Below are positions 1 through 6,576 of a stretch of 7,011 bases of DNA, one piece after another. The stretch is taken from NCBI GenBank assembly GCA_937898095.1, contig CALDKR010000012.1, forward strand, positions 1 through 7,011, given 5' to 3'. This DNA comes from an uncultured Rhodoluna sp. Its GTDB lineage: Bacteria; Actinomycetota; Actinomycetes; Actinomycetales; Microbacteriaceae. Both the position numbers and the translations under genes were made by a program. Positions within the stretch are counted from its first letter, which is position 1; each line of letters opens with the position of its first letter. The notes beneath the pieces are model-generated. The model was given only the letters and a program-made list of their open reading frames with translations, made no database searches and was not told where the DNA came from.

Positions 1-861
1 ACCAACTCGCACGTGGTCACCCTAGATGGCACGGCAGATGGCGTCGAGCTTCAGGTTAAGACCTATGACGGCCACATTTTCAAAGCCAAAGTTGTCGGCC
101 GAGATGCCATCAACGATTTAGCGGTCATCAAGGTCAGCACCCCGGCATCTTTCGAGCCAATCAAGTTTGCAGATTCAAGTGCGATTAATGTGGGTGACTC
201 AGTGGTCGCCATCGGTGCTCCACTTGGGCTGTCATCAACGGTCACCACCGGAATCGTTTCAGCCCTGAATCGCACCATCCAGGTCGCAAATTCAGATGTT
301 CCAAGCGAGGCAAGCGGAGGCTTGCAGTTCTTTAGCGGAACCGGTCAGTCGGTTAGCTTGCGCGTGATTCAGACTGATGCGGCGATCAACCCCGGAAACT
401 CTGGCGGCGCGCTCGTGAACGACAAGGGTGAACTCATCGGCATCAATGTTGCTATCGCAACGGCTGGGTCGTCTTCAGCGTCGGGCAGCATCGGTGTCGG
501 TTTTGCGATTCCGTCATCAGTCGCAAAGCGAATCGCCGATCAGATTGTGAAGGGCGGTGCAGTTAGCCACGGCTTGCTCGGGGCTCAGGTCAAAGACGCT
601 GCTGAGTCAAACAGCGCAGCCTCATTCACCACCGGAGCCGAGGTTGTTGAAACCACCGCTGGTGGCGCGGCTGCTAAATATGGCGTCAAAGCCGGAGACG
701 TAATCACCGCGCTAAATGGGCAGCCAATCACAAGCGCGAGTGAACTCACAGCTGCAGTTCGCCAAGAGCCAGCGGGATCGAAGGTGACGATTGAACTCAC
801 CAGAGACGGCAAGACCTTGACTCTTGAGGTCGTGCTAGGCGATGCCTCAGACTTAAAATAA
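1..861 (+). CDS. HtrA/DegP-like trypsin-fold serine protease with C-terminal PDZ domain (5' end missing)
   Basis: The frame is open from base 1, so this is the C-terminal 286 residues of a longer protein. It begins TNSHVV, the HtrA catalytic-histidine motif, with His at bases 10-12. The catalytic Asp is in NDLAVIKV (codon 115-117) and the nucleophile Ser in GNSGGAL (codon 400-402), so the triad is complete. A longer Ser/Gly-rich loop lies between Asp and Ser (about bases 280-360). A single PDZ domain follows from about base 565 to the end, with a GVKAGDVITALNGQPI core. In actinobacteria these proteins usually have a cytoplasmic tail and one N-terminal membrane helix, with the protease outside the membrane degrading or refolding damaged envelope proteins; that N-terminal part is off the window. 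The next gene starts 4 bases after the stop, which suggests co-transcription. Which HtrA paralogue this is cannot be told. Confidence 0.95.
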   Translation, partial: TNSHVVTLDGTADGVELQVKTYDGHIFKAKVVGRDAINDLAVIKVSTPASFEPIKFADSSAINVGDSVVAIGAPLGLSSTVTTGIVSALNRTIQVANSDVPSEASGGLQFFSGTGQSVSLRVIQTDAAINPGNSGGALVNDKGELIGINVAIATAGSSSASGSIGVGFAIPSSVAKRIADQIVKGGAVSHGLLGAQVKDAAESNSAASFTTGAEVVETTAGGAAAKYGVKAGDVITALNGQPITSASELTAAVRQEPAGSKVTIELTRDGKTLTLEVVLGDASDLK

Positions 862-865
862 AGCC

Positions 866-1147
866 ATGACAGCATTTGATTCAGATGAAATTGGCGGGCA
901 AACTGCTGGCTCAACTCTTCTAGAAGAGCAGATTCAAAACCTAGAGCCGGGTGACCACGAGCGCTATGCGCACTATGTCAAAAAAGAGCGCATCGTCGAG
1001 TCGGCGGTTTTAGGCAATGCGGTCACAGCGCTCTGTGGCAAAGTTTGGGTTCCAAGTCGTGATCCGCAAAAGTTTCCGGTTTGCCCAACCTGCAAAGACA
1101 TTTATGAAAACATGCCTGAGGGCCCAGACGAATCTGACGCAAACTAA
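866..1147 (+). CDS. DUF3039 family small protein, putative zinc-binding
   Basis: A 93-residue protein that I recognise as the actinobacterial DUF3039 family, whose function is unknown. The conserved core runs from about residue 30 to 80: DHERYAHYVKKERI, then ALCGKVWVP.RDP.KFPVCPTCK. Cys57, Cys73 and Cys76 (a C-x15-C-P-x-C arrangement), possibly with His31 or His36, look like a metal site; zinc binding is inference. The N-terminal 25 residues are acidic and probably flexible, and the C-terminus is acidic. No strong ribosome binding site precedes the ATG. The ATG lies only 4 bases after the protease stop, so translational coupling is likely. The stop codon overlaps that of the convergent pncB. 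The family commonly sits beside pncB and murI in this lineage (from memory). Confidence 0.9.
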   Translation: MTAFDSDEIGGQTAGSTLLEEQIQNLEPGDHERYAHYVKKERIVESAVLGNAVTALCGKVWVPSRDPQKFPVCPTCKDIYENMPEGPDESDAN

Positions 1148-2445
1148 ACAAAAATAGTCGGAATTGCCGCTTCGCCTCGACCTAGTCGCAGGGCCTGAAG
1201 CGGCAATTCATTCTTAACCAGTGCGTGGTGTTCGCGAGCCAACTCGGTTCCACTCACGCCGGCATACTGCTCTTGAATCAAACCTTCGACAATCAAAGGC
1301 ACGAGAAGTTCGCGATCGGTGCGAGCTTCATCAGGGTGGTGCCCAGCGCCGATGATTTCGGCAACTGCGACTCCGTGGTCGTCTTTTCGACGCAGTGCAA
1401 ATTTGCGGCCGCCTACATTGCCCTTTTTAGCTGAGGTTTTGGCCACGCTGTGTTGCTCGCCACCCTCGTCTTCAATGGCCACCAATTTATAAACAAATCC
1501 TGCTGTCGGTGCACCCGATCCGGTGACTACTGATGTTCCGACACCATATGCATCAACCGGGGCCGCCGCAAGGGCTGCGATGGCAAATTCATCGAGGTCG
1601 TTGGTCACTGTGATTTTGGTTTCGACCGCGCCCAGCTCATCGAGCAGTCGACGAACCCGGGCAACCTCAACTGGCAAATCGCCTGAATCAAGACGAACAG
1701 CGCCGAGCTCAGAACCGGCAACGGCAACGGCATTTCGAACACCGTTTTCAATGTCGTAGGTGTCGACCAAAAGAGTGGTGCCTGGCCCAAAGGTCTCAAC
1801 CTGAGCTCTAAAGGCTTGTTCTTCGCTGTCGTGCAGCAGCGTGAACGCGTGTGCCGCGGTGCCCATAGTCGGCACTCCCCAGGTGCGCCCGGCTTCAAGG
1901 TTCGAGGTTGCGTCAAATCCAGCGACATATGCAGCGCGGGCGGCGGCAACTGCTGCGGTTTCATTGGCGCGGCGACTCCCCATTTCGGCGGTGCGGCGAC
2001 CGCCAGCCGCAGTGATCATTCTCGATGCCGCTGAGGCAACTGCTGAGTCAAAGTTCAACACCGAAATAACAAGAGTTTCGAGCAGCACAGCCTCGGCAAA
2101 CGGCGCCTCAACAATCAAGATTGGCGAGTTCGGAAAATAAATTTCGCCCTCGCGATAACCCCAGACATTACCGCTGAATTTGTAGTTAGCCAACCAATCT
2201 AAAGTTTCGGCATCGACCACATTTTCTTTGCGAAGCCACTCTAGTTCGGCATCGCTGAAGCGAAAATTTCTAATTGCTTCTAGCAATCGCCCAGTGCCTG
2301 CAACCACTCCATAGCGACGCCCGGTTGGCAAAGAGCGAGTGAAAACTTCAAAAACCGAGGGGCGATCAGCTTTTCCGGAGTGACGCGCTGCTTGAAGCAT
2401 GGTCAATTCATATCGGTCAGTCAGAAGGGCGGTGGTTTTCAGCAC
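1144..2445 (-). CDS. pncB: Nicotinate phosphoribosyltransferase
   Basis: This enzyme joins nicotinate to PRPP, with ATP hydrolysis, to give nicotinate mononucleotide. It is the entry step of the Preiss-Handler NAD salvage route (EC 6.3.4.21) and acts in the cytoplasm. The protein has 433 residues, normal for the family. Visible landmarks are LLTDRYELTM at residues 7-16, FEVFTRSLP at 32-40, EMGSRRA at 154-160, GTAAH with the probable phospho-accepting His199, and VRLDSGDL at 250-257 in the phosphate-binding barrel end. The start is GTG at 2443-2445, which places LTDRYELTM at its usual distance from the N-terminus. No Shine-Dalgarno sequence precedes it. Instead a -10 hexamer lies 7 bases upstream, so the mRNA is probably leaderless. 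The 3' end overlaps the DUF3039 stop by 4 bases. Confidence 0.96.
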   Translation of the reverse strand: MLKTTALLTDRYELTMLQAARHSGKADRPSVFEVFTRSLPTGRRYGVVAGTGRLLEAIRNFRFSDAELEWLRKENVVDAETLDWLANYKFSGNVWGYREGEIYFPNSPILIVEAPFAEAVLLETLVISVLNFDSAVASAASRMITAAGGRRTAEMGSRRANETAAVAAARAAYVAGFDATSNLEAGRTWGVPTMGTAAHAFTLLHDSEEQAFRAQVETFGPGTTLLVDTYDIENGVRNAVAVAGSELGAVRLDSGDLPVEVARVRRLLDELGAVETKITVTNDLDEFAIAALAAAPVDAYGVGTSVVTGSGAPTAGFVYKLVAIEDEGGEQHSVAKTSAKKGNVGGRKFALRRKDDHGVAVAEIIGAGHHPDEARTDRELLVPLIVEGLIQEQYAGVSGTELAREHHALVKNELPLQALRLGRGEAAIPTIFV

Positions 2446-2452
2446 GGGCTTA

Positions 2453-2458
2453 AGCCTA
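2453..2458 (-). promoter_or_regulatory. -10 element of a leaderless pncB promoter
   Basis: On the minus strand the sequence reads TAGGCT, then the 7 bases TAAGCCC, then the GTG start of pncB. TAnnnT followed by the start codon at 7 bases is the typical arrangement of actinobacterial leaderless promoters, where transcription begins on the first base of the start codon. There is no convincing -35 hexamer and no room for a ribosome binding site. The same arrangement, nearly base for base, drives murI in the opposite direction. Confidence 0.65.
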
Positions 2459-2502
2459 GTGATTTGCCCGAGTGATCATCCCGGTTTAAAAAGGCTCACG
2501 GA

Positions 2503-2508
2503 TAGACT
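2503..2508 (+). promoter_or_regulatory. -10 element of a leaderless murI promoter
   Basis: TAGACT is followed by the 7 bases TTAGCCAC minus its first T (TAGCCAC) and then GTG at 2516. This matches the TAnnnT-N7-start pattern of leaderless actinobacterial transcripts. No Shine-Dalgarno sequence lies before the GTG and no clear -35 box is seen. The promoter decides the murI start: translation from further upstream would need a transcript starting inside the pncB region. Confidence 0.65.
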
Positions 2509-2515
2509 TAGCCAC

Positions 2516-3331
2516 GTGAGTCAGCCAACCCGAAACGCGCCAATTGGCATTTTTGACTCTGGCGTCGGCGGGTTGACCGTGGCTCGCGCGATTATCGATC
2601 AGTTGCCAAATGAATCAATCATTTATGTCGGCGACACTGCAAACACTCCGTATGGCCCCAAGAGCATTCCTGAGGTTCGTGAGTTAGCGCTCGCTGTGAT
2701 GGATCGATTGGTCGACGAGGGCGTGAAGCTTTTGGTCATTGCCTGCAATTCTGCATCAGCAGCGGTGCTTCGCGATGCTCGTGAGCGATACACGGTTGGT
2801 CGCGGAATTCCTGTGGTTGAGGTCATTCAGCCTGCGGTTCGACGAGCTGTGGCCTCAACGCGAAACCGCAAAGTCGGAGTCATTGGCACCAAAGCCACTG
2901 TGGCGTCGAAGGCATATGAGGATGCATTCGCCGCAGCGGTAGACCTGCAAATCACCAGTGCTGCCTGCCCGGCTTTTGTTGATTTTGTCGAGCGAGGCAT
3001 CACATCGGGCCCAGAATTGCTTGCTGCCGCTGAAGAATATCTAGCGCCAATCAAAGCCGCTGGTGTCGACACGTTGGTTCTTGGCTGCACACACTATCCA
3101 TTGCTAACCGGCGCGCTCAGCTATGTAATGGGCGAAGATGTGACTTTGGTTTCGAGTGCCGAAGAAACTGCCAAAGATGTTTATCGCACTCTGCTCGCTC
3201 ATAATCTCGAGCGCACTGACGCCACCGCACCCACTCTCAGATTTCAATCAACCGGTGATGCCGACTCTTTTGAAAAACTTGCTCGACGCTTTTTGGGCCC
3301 CGAGGTTGCCTCGGTCGAGCGCCTCAGCTAA
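2516..3331 (+). CDS. murI: Glutamate racemase
   Basis: Interconverts L- and D-glutamate without cofactor (EC 5.1.1.3), supplying D-Glu for the second residue of the peptidoglycan stem peptide; cytoplasmic. From GTG at 2516 the protein has 271 residues, the normal family length. Landmarks are IGIFDSGVGGLTV (Asp14, Ser15), YVGDTANTPYG, the first catalytic cysteine in VIACNSAS (Cys77, codon 2744-2746) and the second in VLGCTHYPLL (Cys191, codon 3086-3088). The frame is open back to an ATG at 2399, but that extra stretch lies inside pncB on the opposite strand and has no family resemblance. The GTG at 2516 fits both the family and the leaderless -10 element. It is the first gene of an operon with rph (18 bases downstream) and rdgB. 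Confidence 0.95.
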   Translation: MSQPTRNAPIGIFDSGVGGLTVARAIIDQLPNESIIYVGDTANTPYGPKSIPEVRELALAVMDRLVDEGVKLLVIACNSASAAVLRDARERYTVGRGIPVVEVIQPAVRRAVASTRNRKVGVIGTKATVASKAYEDAFAAAVDLQITSAACPAFVDFVERGITSGPELLAAAEEYLAPIKAAGVDTLVLGCTHYPLLTGALSYVMGEDVTLVSSAEETAKDVYRTLLAHNLERTDATAPTLRFQSTGDADSFEKLARRFLGPEVASVERLS

Positions 3332-3339
3332 CTCAAACC

Positions 3340-3345
3340 AAGGAG
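3340..3345 (+). promoter_or_regulatory. Ribosome binding site of rph
   Basis: AAGGAG lies 4 bases before the rph ATG at 3350. This Shine-Dalgarno sequence fixes the start and contrasts with the leaderless first gene of the same operon. Confidence 0.8.
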
Positions 3346-3349
3346 CAAA

Positions 3350-4087
3350 ATGACTACTCGTGCCGACGGCAGAACCCCAGAACAACTTCGCCCAGTAACC
3401 ATCGAACGCGGATGGAGCGACCACGCTGAGGGATCGGCGCTAATTTCGTTCGGCGGAACCAAAGTGCTCTGCACCGCTTCGTTCACCAGCGGGGTTCCTC
3501 GCTGGAAGGTCGGCAAAGGCGAGGGCTGGGTGACTGCCGAATATTCGATGTTGCCGCGCGCCACTCATGACCGCTCAGACCGCGAAGCCGTGAAGGGCAA
3601 GATCGGCGGCCGCACGCACGAAATTTCTCGCTTGATTGGCCGAAGTCTGCGCGCAGTCGTTGATGTTTGCGAGCTTGGCGAAAACACCATTGTGCTCGAC
3701 TGCGATGTTCTTCAGGCTGACGGCGGCACTCGCACCGCCGCTATAACTGGCGCCTATGTCGCGCTGGCCGATGCAATTGCGTGGGGTCGCAGCAAAAAAT
3801 TCATCGCGCCAAGTTCTAAGCCGCTCAGTGACTCAGTTTCGGCGGTGTCGGTTGGAATCATTGACGGCGAGCCATTTCTTGACCTTGCCTATGTCGAAGA
3901 TGTGCGTGCACACACTGACATGAATGTCGTGGTCACCGGCGGCGGCAAATTTATTGAAGTTCAAGGCACTGCCGAGGGCGCTCCCTTCGACCGCGCCGAA
4001 CTTAACAGCCTGCTTGATCTCGCTCTGATTGGAACCTCGGAGCTGACCAGAATTCAGCGGCTTGCACTTGAGCAGGCACTGGCCTGA
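3350..4087 (+). CDS. rph: Ribonuclease PH
   Basis: A phosphate-dependent 3'-5' exoribonuclease (EC 2.7.7.56) that trims tRNA precursors at the 3' end, releasing nucleoside diphosphates; it normally works as a hexameric ring in the cytoplasm. The protein has 245 residues, within the family's usual size. Landmarks are RADGRTPEQLRPV at residues 4-16, GEGWVTAEYSMLPRAT at 57-72, GGRTHEISRLIGRSLRAVVD at 86-105 (phosphate and RNA-contacting arginines), CDVLQADGGTRTAAI at 118-132, and DLAYVEDVRAHTDMN at 178-192 with the conserved acidic metal site Asp178, Asp184. The stop overlaps the rdgB start by one base (TGATG), which implies translational coupling. The gene is relevant here because the nearby tRNA-Arg does not encode CCA and needs 3' processing. 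Confidence 0.97.
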   Translation: MTTRADGRTPEQLRPVTIERGWSDHAEGSALISFGGTKVLCTASFTSGVPRWKVGKGEGWVTAEYSMLPRATHDRSDREAVKGKIGGRTHEISRLIGRSLRAVVDVCELGENTIVLDCDVLQADGGTRTAAITGAYVALADAIAWGRSKKFIAPSSKPLSDSVSAVSVGIIDGEPFLDLAYVEDVRAHTDMNVVVTGGGKFIEVQGTAEGAPFDRAELNSLLDLALIGTSELTRIQRLALEQALA

Positions 4088-4674
4088 TGAAACTAGTTCT
4101 TGCGACTCACAACGCCCACAAAGTGCAAGAGGTTGGCGCGATTCTCGCTGGCCAAGTTGAAGGCTTAGAACTAGTCGGATACGACGGCCCAGAGCCTGTC
4201 GAAGACGGAACCAGCTTTCTTGAGAATGCATTGATCAAAGCCCGTGCTGCATTCGAGCACACAGGACTGACCGCAATTGCTGATGACTCAGGAATGGCGG
4301 TAGAGATTCTCGGGGGAGCACCGGGTATTTTTTCGGCTCGTTGGTCTGGCAGCAAAGATAACGCCAAGAACCGCGAGCTTCTGCTGGCTCAATTGGCTGA
4401 TGTGAAACCAGAGCACCGAGCTGCATCTTTTGTTTGCACGATCGCACTGGTTAGCGCCGAGGGCGAGATTAGCTTCACAGGAATCTGGCCTGGAAACGTG
4501 AGCTTGCAAGAGCGCGGGCCAAACGGTTTTGGCTACGACCCGATTTTCATCCCTGAGGGTTTTGACATCACCGCTGCTGAGCTAGAGCCAGAAGTTAAAA
4601 ACGCGTTGAGTCACCGATCAATGGCTCTAAGTCAGCTGGCAACTTATTTGAACGCCAGCAATTCAGCACACTAG
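4087..4674 (+). CDS. rdgB: Non-canonical purine NTP pyrophosphatase (ITPase/XTPase, RdgB/HAM1 family)
   Basis: Hydrolyses dITP, ITP and XTP to monophosphates, keeping deaminated purines out of DNA and RNA; cytoplasmic homodimer. The protein has 195 residues, typical for the family. Landmarks are LATHNAHKVQE at residues 5-15, FLENALIKARAA at 44-55, the catalytic region IADDSGMAVE with Asp66 and Asp67, GAPGIFSARWSG at 78-88, the base-recognition segment GPNGFGYDPIF at 144-154, and SHRSMAL at 175-181. It is third in the murI-rph-rdgB operon, a common actinobacterial order, and its start overlaps the rph stop by one base. Its TAG stop shares the four-base palindrome CTAG with the stop of the convergent dedA-like gene. 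Confidence 0.96.
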   Translation: MKLVLATHNAHKVQEVGAILAGQVEGLELVGYDGPEPVEDGTSFLENALIKARAAFEHTGLTAIADDSGMAVEILGGAPGIFSARWSGSKDNAKNRELLLAQLADVKPEHRAASFVCTIALVSAEGEISFTGIWPGNVSLQERGPNGFGYDPIFIPEGFDITAAELEPEVKNALSHRSMALSQLATYLNASNSAH

Positions 4675-5342
4675 TTTTCTGAAAGCTGCTCAGCAATGTG
4701 CTGGCGACGGGTCTTGATTACTTCGATAGCAATCGGAATCGTAGACACGATCACGAAACCGATTGTGAAATATTCAACGTGTTCGGCGACAAAGGGAATC
4801 TTGCCTAAGAAGAATCCGAGCAGCGTGACGCCGGTGCCCCAACCGACAACACCGATGAAGTTGTAGCGCAAAAATTTGCGATATGACATTTCTCCGACGC
4901 CGGCTGCGACTGGCACAAAGGTTCGCATGACTGGAACAAAGTGAGCCAAAATAATCGCCTTTGACCCATAGCGCTCAAAGAACGAGTTGGTTCTCGAGAC
5001 ATTCTCTTGACTGAAGAATTTTGATTCTGGCTTGTTAAAAATCGCCGGTCCGACTTTGCGGCCGATCCAATATCCAGTTTGATCGCCCATCCAGGCAGCG
5101 CCCGAAATCAAGATGCAAGCCAACCAAATCGGAACCGCCCAGCCGTTGCCATCAGCTGTCGGAAACTGAATCGCACCGCCAGAGACCATCAGGCCCGTCA
5201 CGAATAGCAGCGAATCACCGGGCAAGAAAAAGCCAACCAGCAGCCCCGTCTCGATGAAGACAATCAAGCAGACGCCGATCATCGCGAAGGCGCCAAACGA
5301 CGCAATTAGTGTTTCTGGCTTTAGCCATTCCATTCCAAACAT
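4671..5342 (-). CDS. DedA family (SNARE-associated / VTT domain) integral membrane protein
   Basis: A 223-residue polytopic membrane protein of the DedA family. Members are thought to flip undecaprenyl phosphate or phospholipids and support envelope integrity; the exact substrate is not readable from sequence. Family landmarks are FIETGLLVGFFLPGDSLLF at about residues 29-47, GDQTGYWIGRKVG at 86-98, and FFERYGSKAIILAHFVPVMRTFVPVAAG at 121-148 with the conserved Arg140 and prolines. Hydrophobic stretches lie near residues 11-55, 70-86, 140-180 and 190-208. Two in-frame ATGs are possible, at 5342 and 5333. The first is one base away from the end of tRNA-Arg, so neither has a normal ribosome binding site. 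It is probably transcribed with that tRNA. A VTT-domain protein is certain enough, but no specific gene symbol is justified. Confidence 0.93.
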   Translation of the reverse strand: MFGMEWLKPETLIASFGAFAMIGVCLIVFIETGLLVGFFLPGDSLLFVTGLMVSGGAIQFPTADGNGWAVPIWLACILISGAAWMGDQTGYWIGRKVGPAIFNKPESKFFSQENVSRTNSFFERYGSKAIILAHFVPVMRTFVPVAAGVGEMSYRKFLRYNFIGVVGWGTGVTLLGFFLGKIPFVAEHVEYFTIGFVIVSTIPIAIEVIKTRRQHIAEQLSEN

Positions 5343-5343
5343 G

Positions 5344-5415
5344 CGCCCCTAGCAGGATTCGAACCTGCGCACCCGCCTCCGGAGAGCGGCGCTCTATCCC
5401 CTGAGCTATGGGGGC
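5344..5415 (-). tRNA. tRNA-Arg (anticodon CCG)
   Basis: A full cloverleaf can be drawn on the minus strand in 72 bases: acceptor GCCCCCA/TAGGGGC, D-arm GCTC/GAGC with an AGGGGATA loop, anticodon stem CCGCT/GGCGG with loop CTCCGGA (anticodon CCG at 5382-5380, reading CGG = Arg), a 4-base variable loop, and T-arm GCAGG/CCTGC with the TTCGAAT loop. The discriminator is G73. CCA is not encoded; the next genomic bases are C and then the ATG of the DedA gene. One acceptor pair, C6 with A67, is a mismatch, and T31-G39 is a wobble. The remaining pairs are sound, so I call it functional. Confidence 0.95.
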
Positions 5416-5429
5416 TAAAGGGCTACTAA

Positions 5430-5435
5430 AGTCTA
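5430..5435 (-). promoter_or_regulatory. -10 element of the tRNA-Arg / dedA promoter
   Basis: On the minus strand the sequence reads TAGACT, identical to the murI -10 hexamer, 14 bases before the first base of tRNA-Arg. Initiation about 7 bases downstream would leave a leader of about 7 bases for RNase P to remove. No strong -35 hexamer is seen at 17 bases. Confidence 0.5.
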
Positions 5436-5514
5436 ACCTTTGGCCACCCACCCTCGCACCTGAAGTAGCATTGCCGTGATTCGGTAGCGGCCAGCACCGG
5501 AGGATTTCTAGCGC

Positions 5515-5519
5515 AGAGG
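5515..5519 (+). promoter_or_regulatory. Ribosome binding site of the GH32/68-type gene
   Basis: AGAGG ends 6 bases before the ATG at 5526. It supports that ATG over the in-frame TTG at 5520, which directly abuts the site. A stronger-looking GGAGG at 5499-5503 is 22 bases upstream of the ATG and too far to serve it. Confidence 0.6.
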
Positions 5520-5525
5520 TTGAAT

Positions 5526-6545
5526 ATGGCTCTTGAGCTTGCCGATAAGTGGATCTGGGATTCCTGGTTTGTCTTCGACGGTGATAAGCATCACGTCTTC
5601 TATCTGCACGCCAGCCGCGCCCTCGGTGACCCCAACCGTCGCCACCGCCATCCGATAATCGGTCACGCCATCAGCGATGACCTATCCAATTGGACTGTGG
5701 TTCGTGACGCGGTGATCGTCTCCGAGGAGCCAGATGCCTTTGACTCCTGGACCACCTGGACTGGTTCGGTGGTGCGCGCCGATGACGGTATCTGGTGGAT
5801 GTACTACACCGGTACCTCGCGATCCGATGGCGGGGATGTGCAGACGGTTGGTGCCGCAACTTCCAAGGACCTGATGGTTTGGGAGAAGGTCTCTTCGCAA
5901 CCTTTGGTGAAGGCCGACTATCGCTGGTACGAGAAGCTCAATCAGCCGGAGTGGCATGACGAAGCCTGGCGCGACCCCTGGGTGTTCCGATTCCCCGAGG
6001 GGGTGACCACCGGTGCCGCTGCGGTCGGTGTTCCGGCTGGCGGGAATGCGGCGGATGTCTGGCACATGCTGGTGACTGCGCGCGCCAAGGAGGGCGGTGA
6101 CGTTCGCACCAGGGGAGTGTTGGGTCACGCTACGTCGTTGGACATGAAGAACTGGACTGTGCAACCGCCCCTGTCATCGCCCAATCAGGGGTTCGGGCAG
6201 CTGGAGGTCTACCAGTTTGAGGTAGTTGATGGTGTGCCGGTGCTTTTCTTCTGCTGCGGCTGGCGAGAGCTCAGCCCAGAGCGGCTGGCTCAATTCGGTC
6301 ACCGAGACGCCACCTACAGTGTCGCCGTGAACGCCGACCTAACCGGCATCGACTTCAATCGCGCCAAGGCTTTCGAGCATCGGCTGGTCTACGCCGCAAG
6401 GTTGGTGCAGGATCGATTCGGTGGCTGGAACGTCATCGGCTTCGACAACTTTGATGAACAGGGTGAGTTCATTGGGCGTCTATGCGACCCGATTCCTGTT
6501 ACCGCTAAGACCGAGCTTGGCGTGGTGGCGAAGGCCGATTTGTAA
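5526..6545 (+). CDS. Five-bladed beta-propeller glycoside hydrolase of the GH32/GH68 type (probable fructosidase or related)
   Basis: A 339-residue protein with no signal peptide, so cytoplasmic. WIWDSW at residues 9-14 (candidate nucleophile Asp12) resembles the WDSW start of GH68 and the equivalent blade-1 motif of GH32. WRDPWVF at 148-154 carries the conserved RDP transition-state Asp150. GQLEVYQFE at 224-232 offers Glu227 as the acid/base. GHAISDDLSNWT and WTGSVV are typical propeller repeats. The size matches a catalytic domain alone, without the C-terminal beta-sandwich of classical invertases. It probably hydrolyses a fructose-containing or related saccharide; the substrate is inference. 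A Gly/Ala-rich insert sits at about residues 158-176. The gene is GC-richer than its left neighbours (hand counts: 43/60 G+C at 6001-6060 and 37/60 at 5581-5640, against 31/60 at 3661-3720 in rph). This suggests separate ancestry. A GH43-like activity is the main alternative. Confidence 0.85.
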   Translation: MALELADKWIWDSWFVFDGDKHHVFYLHASRALGDPNRRHRHPIIGHAISDDLSNWTVVRDAVIVSEEPDAFDSWTTWTGSVVRADDGIWWMYYTGTSRSDGGDVQTVGAATSKDLMVWEKVSSQPLVKADYRWYEKLNQPEWHDEAWRDPWVFRFPEGVTTGAAAVGVPAGGNAADVWHMLVTARAKEGGDVRTRGVLGHATSLDMKNWTVQPPLSSPNQGFGQLEVYQFEVVDGVPVLFFCCGWRELSPERLAQFGHRDATYSVAVNADLTGIDFNRAKAFEHRLVYAARLVQDRFGGWNVIGFDNFDEQGEFIGRLCDPIPVTAKTELGVVAKADL

Positions 6546-6549
6546 TCTG

Positions 6550-6576
6550 ACATTTGTTACAGCCGACGGCAAATGT
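6550..6576. repeat. Inverted repeat ACATTTG...CAAATGT after the glycosidase stop
   Basis: Perfect 7-base arms (6550-6556 and 6570-6576) are separated by 13 bases. A second, offset pair GTTACA (6556-6561) and TGTAAC (6574-6579) overlaps it. No T-tract follows, so it does not look like an intrinsic terminator. It could be a protein-binding site or an RNA hairpin at the 3' end of the glycosidase mRNA. Confidence 0.45.

Noticed and set aside
1605..1964. 119-residue minus-strand frame inside pncB
   Set aside because: Shadow of pncB in another frame with no recognisable motif; the pncB frame explains the sequence.
2399..2515. 39-residue N-terminal extension of murI from ATG at 2399
   Set aside because: It lies over the 5' end of pncB and the divergent promoters, has no family similarity, and would require a much earlier transcript start; GTG 2516 gives the normal length.
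5215..5451. Frame reading through tRNA-Arg into dedA
   Set aside because: It translates the tRNA gene itself; a common false frame in which the T-arm reads as coding sequence.
5499..5503. GGAGG as ribosome binding site of a small upstream gene
   Set aside because: No start codon follows at a workable distance; the next in-frame start is the glycosidase itself.
5520..5525. TTG start at 5520 for the glycosidase
   Set aside because: It directly abuts AGAGG, leaving no spacer; ATG 5526 has a 6-base spacer and a family-like N-terminus.
5682..6164. 160-residue antisense frame inside the glycosidase gene
   Set aside because: His/Arg/Pro/Gly-rich translation typical of an antisense shadow in GC-rich DNA.
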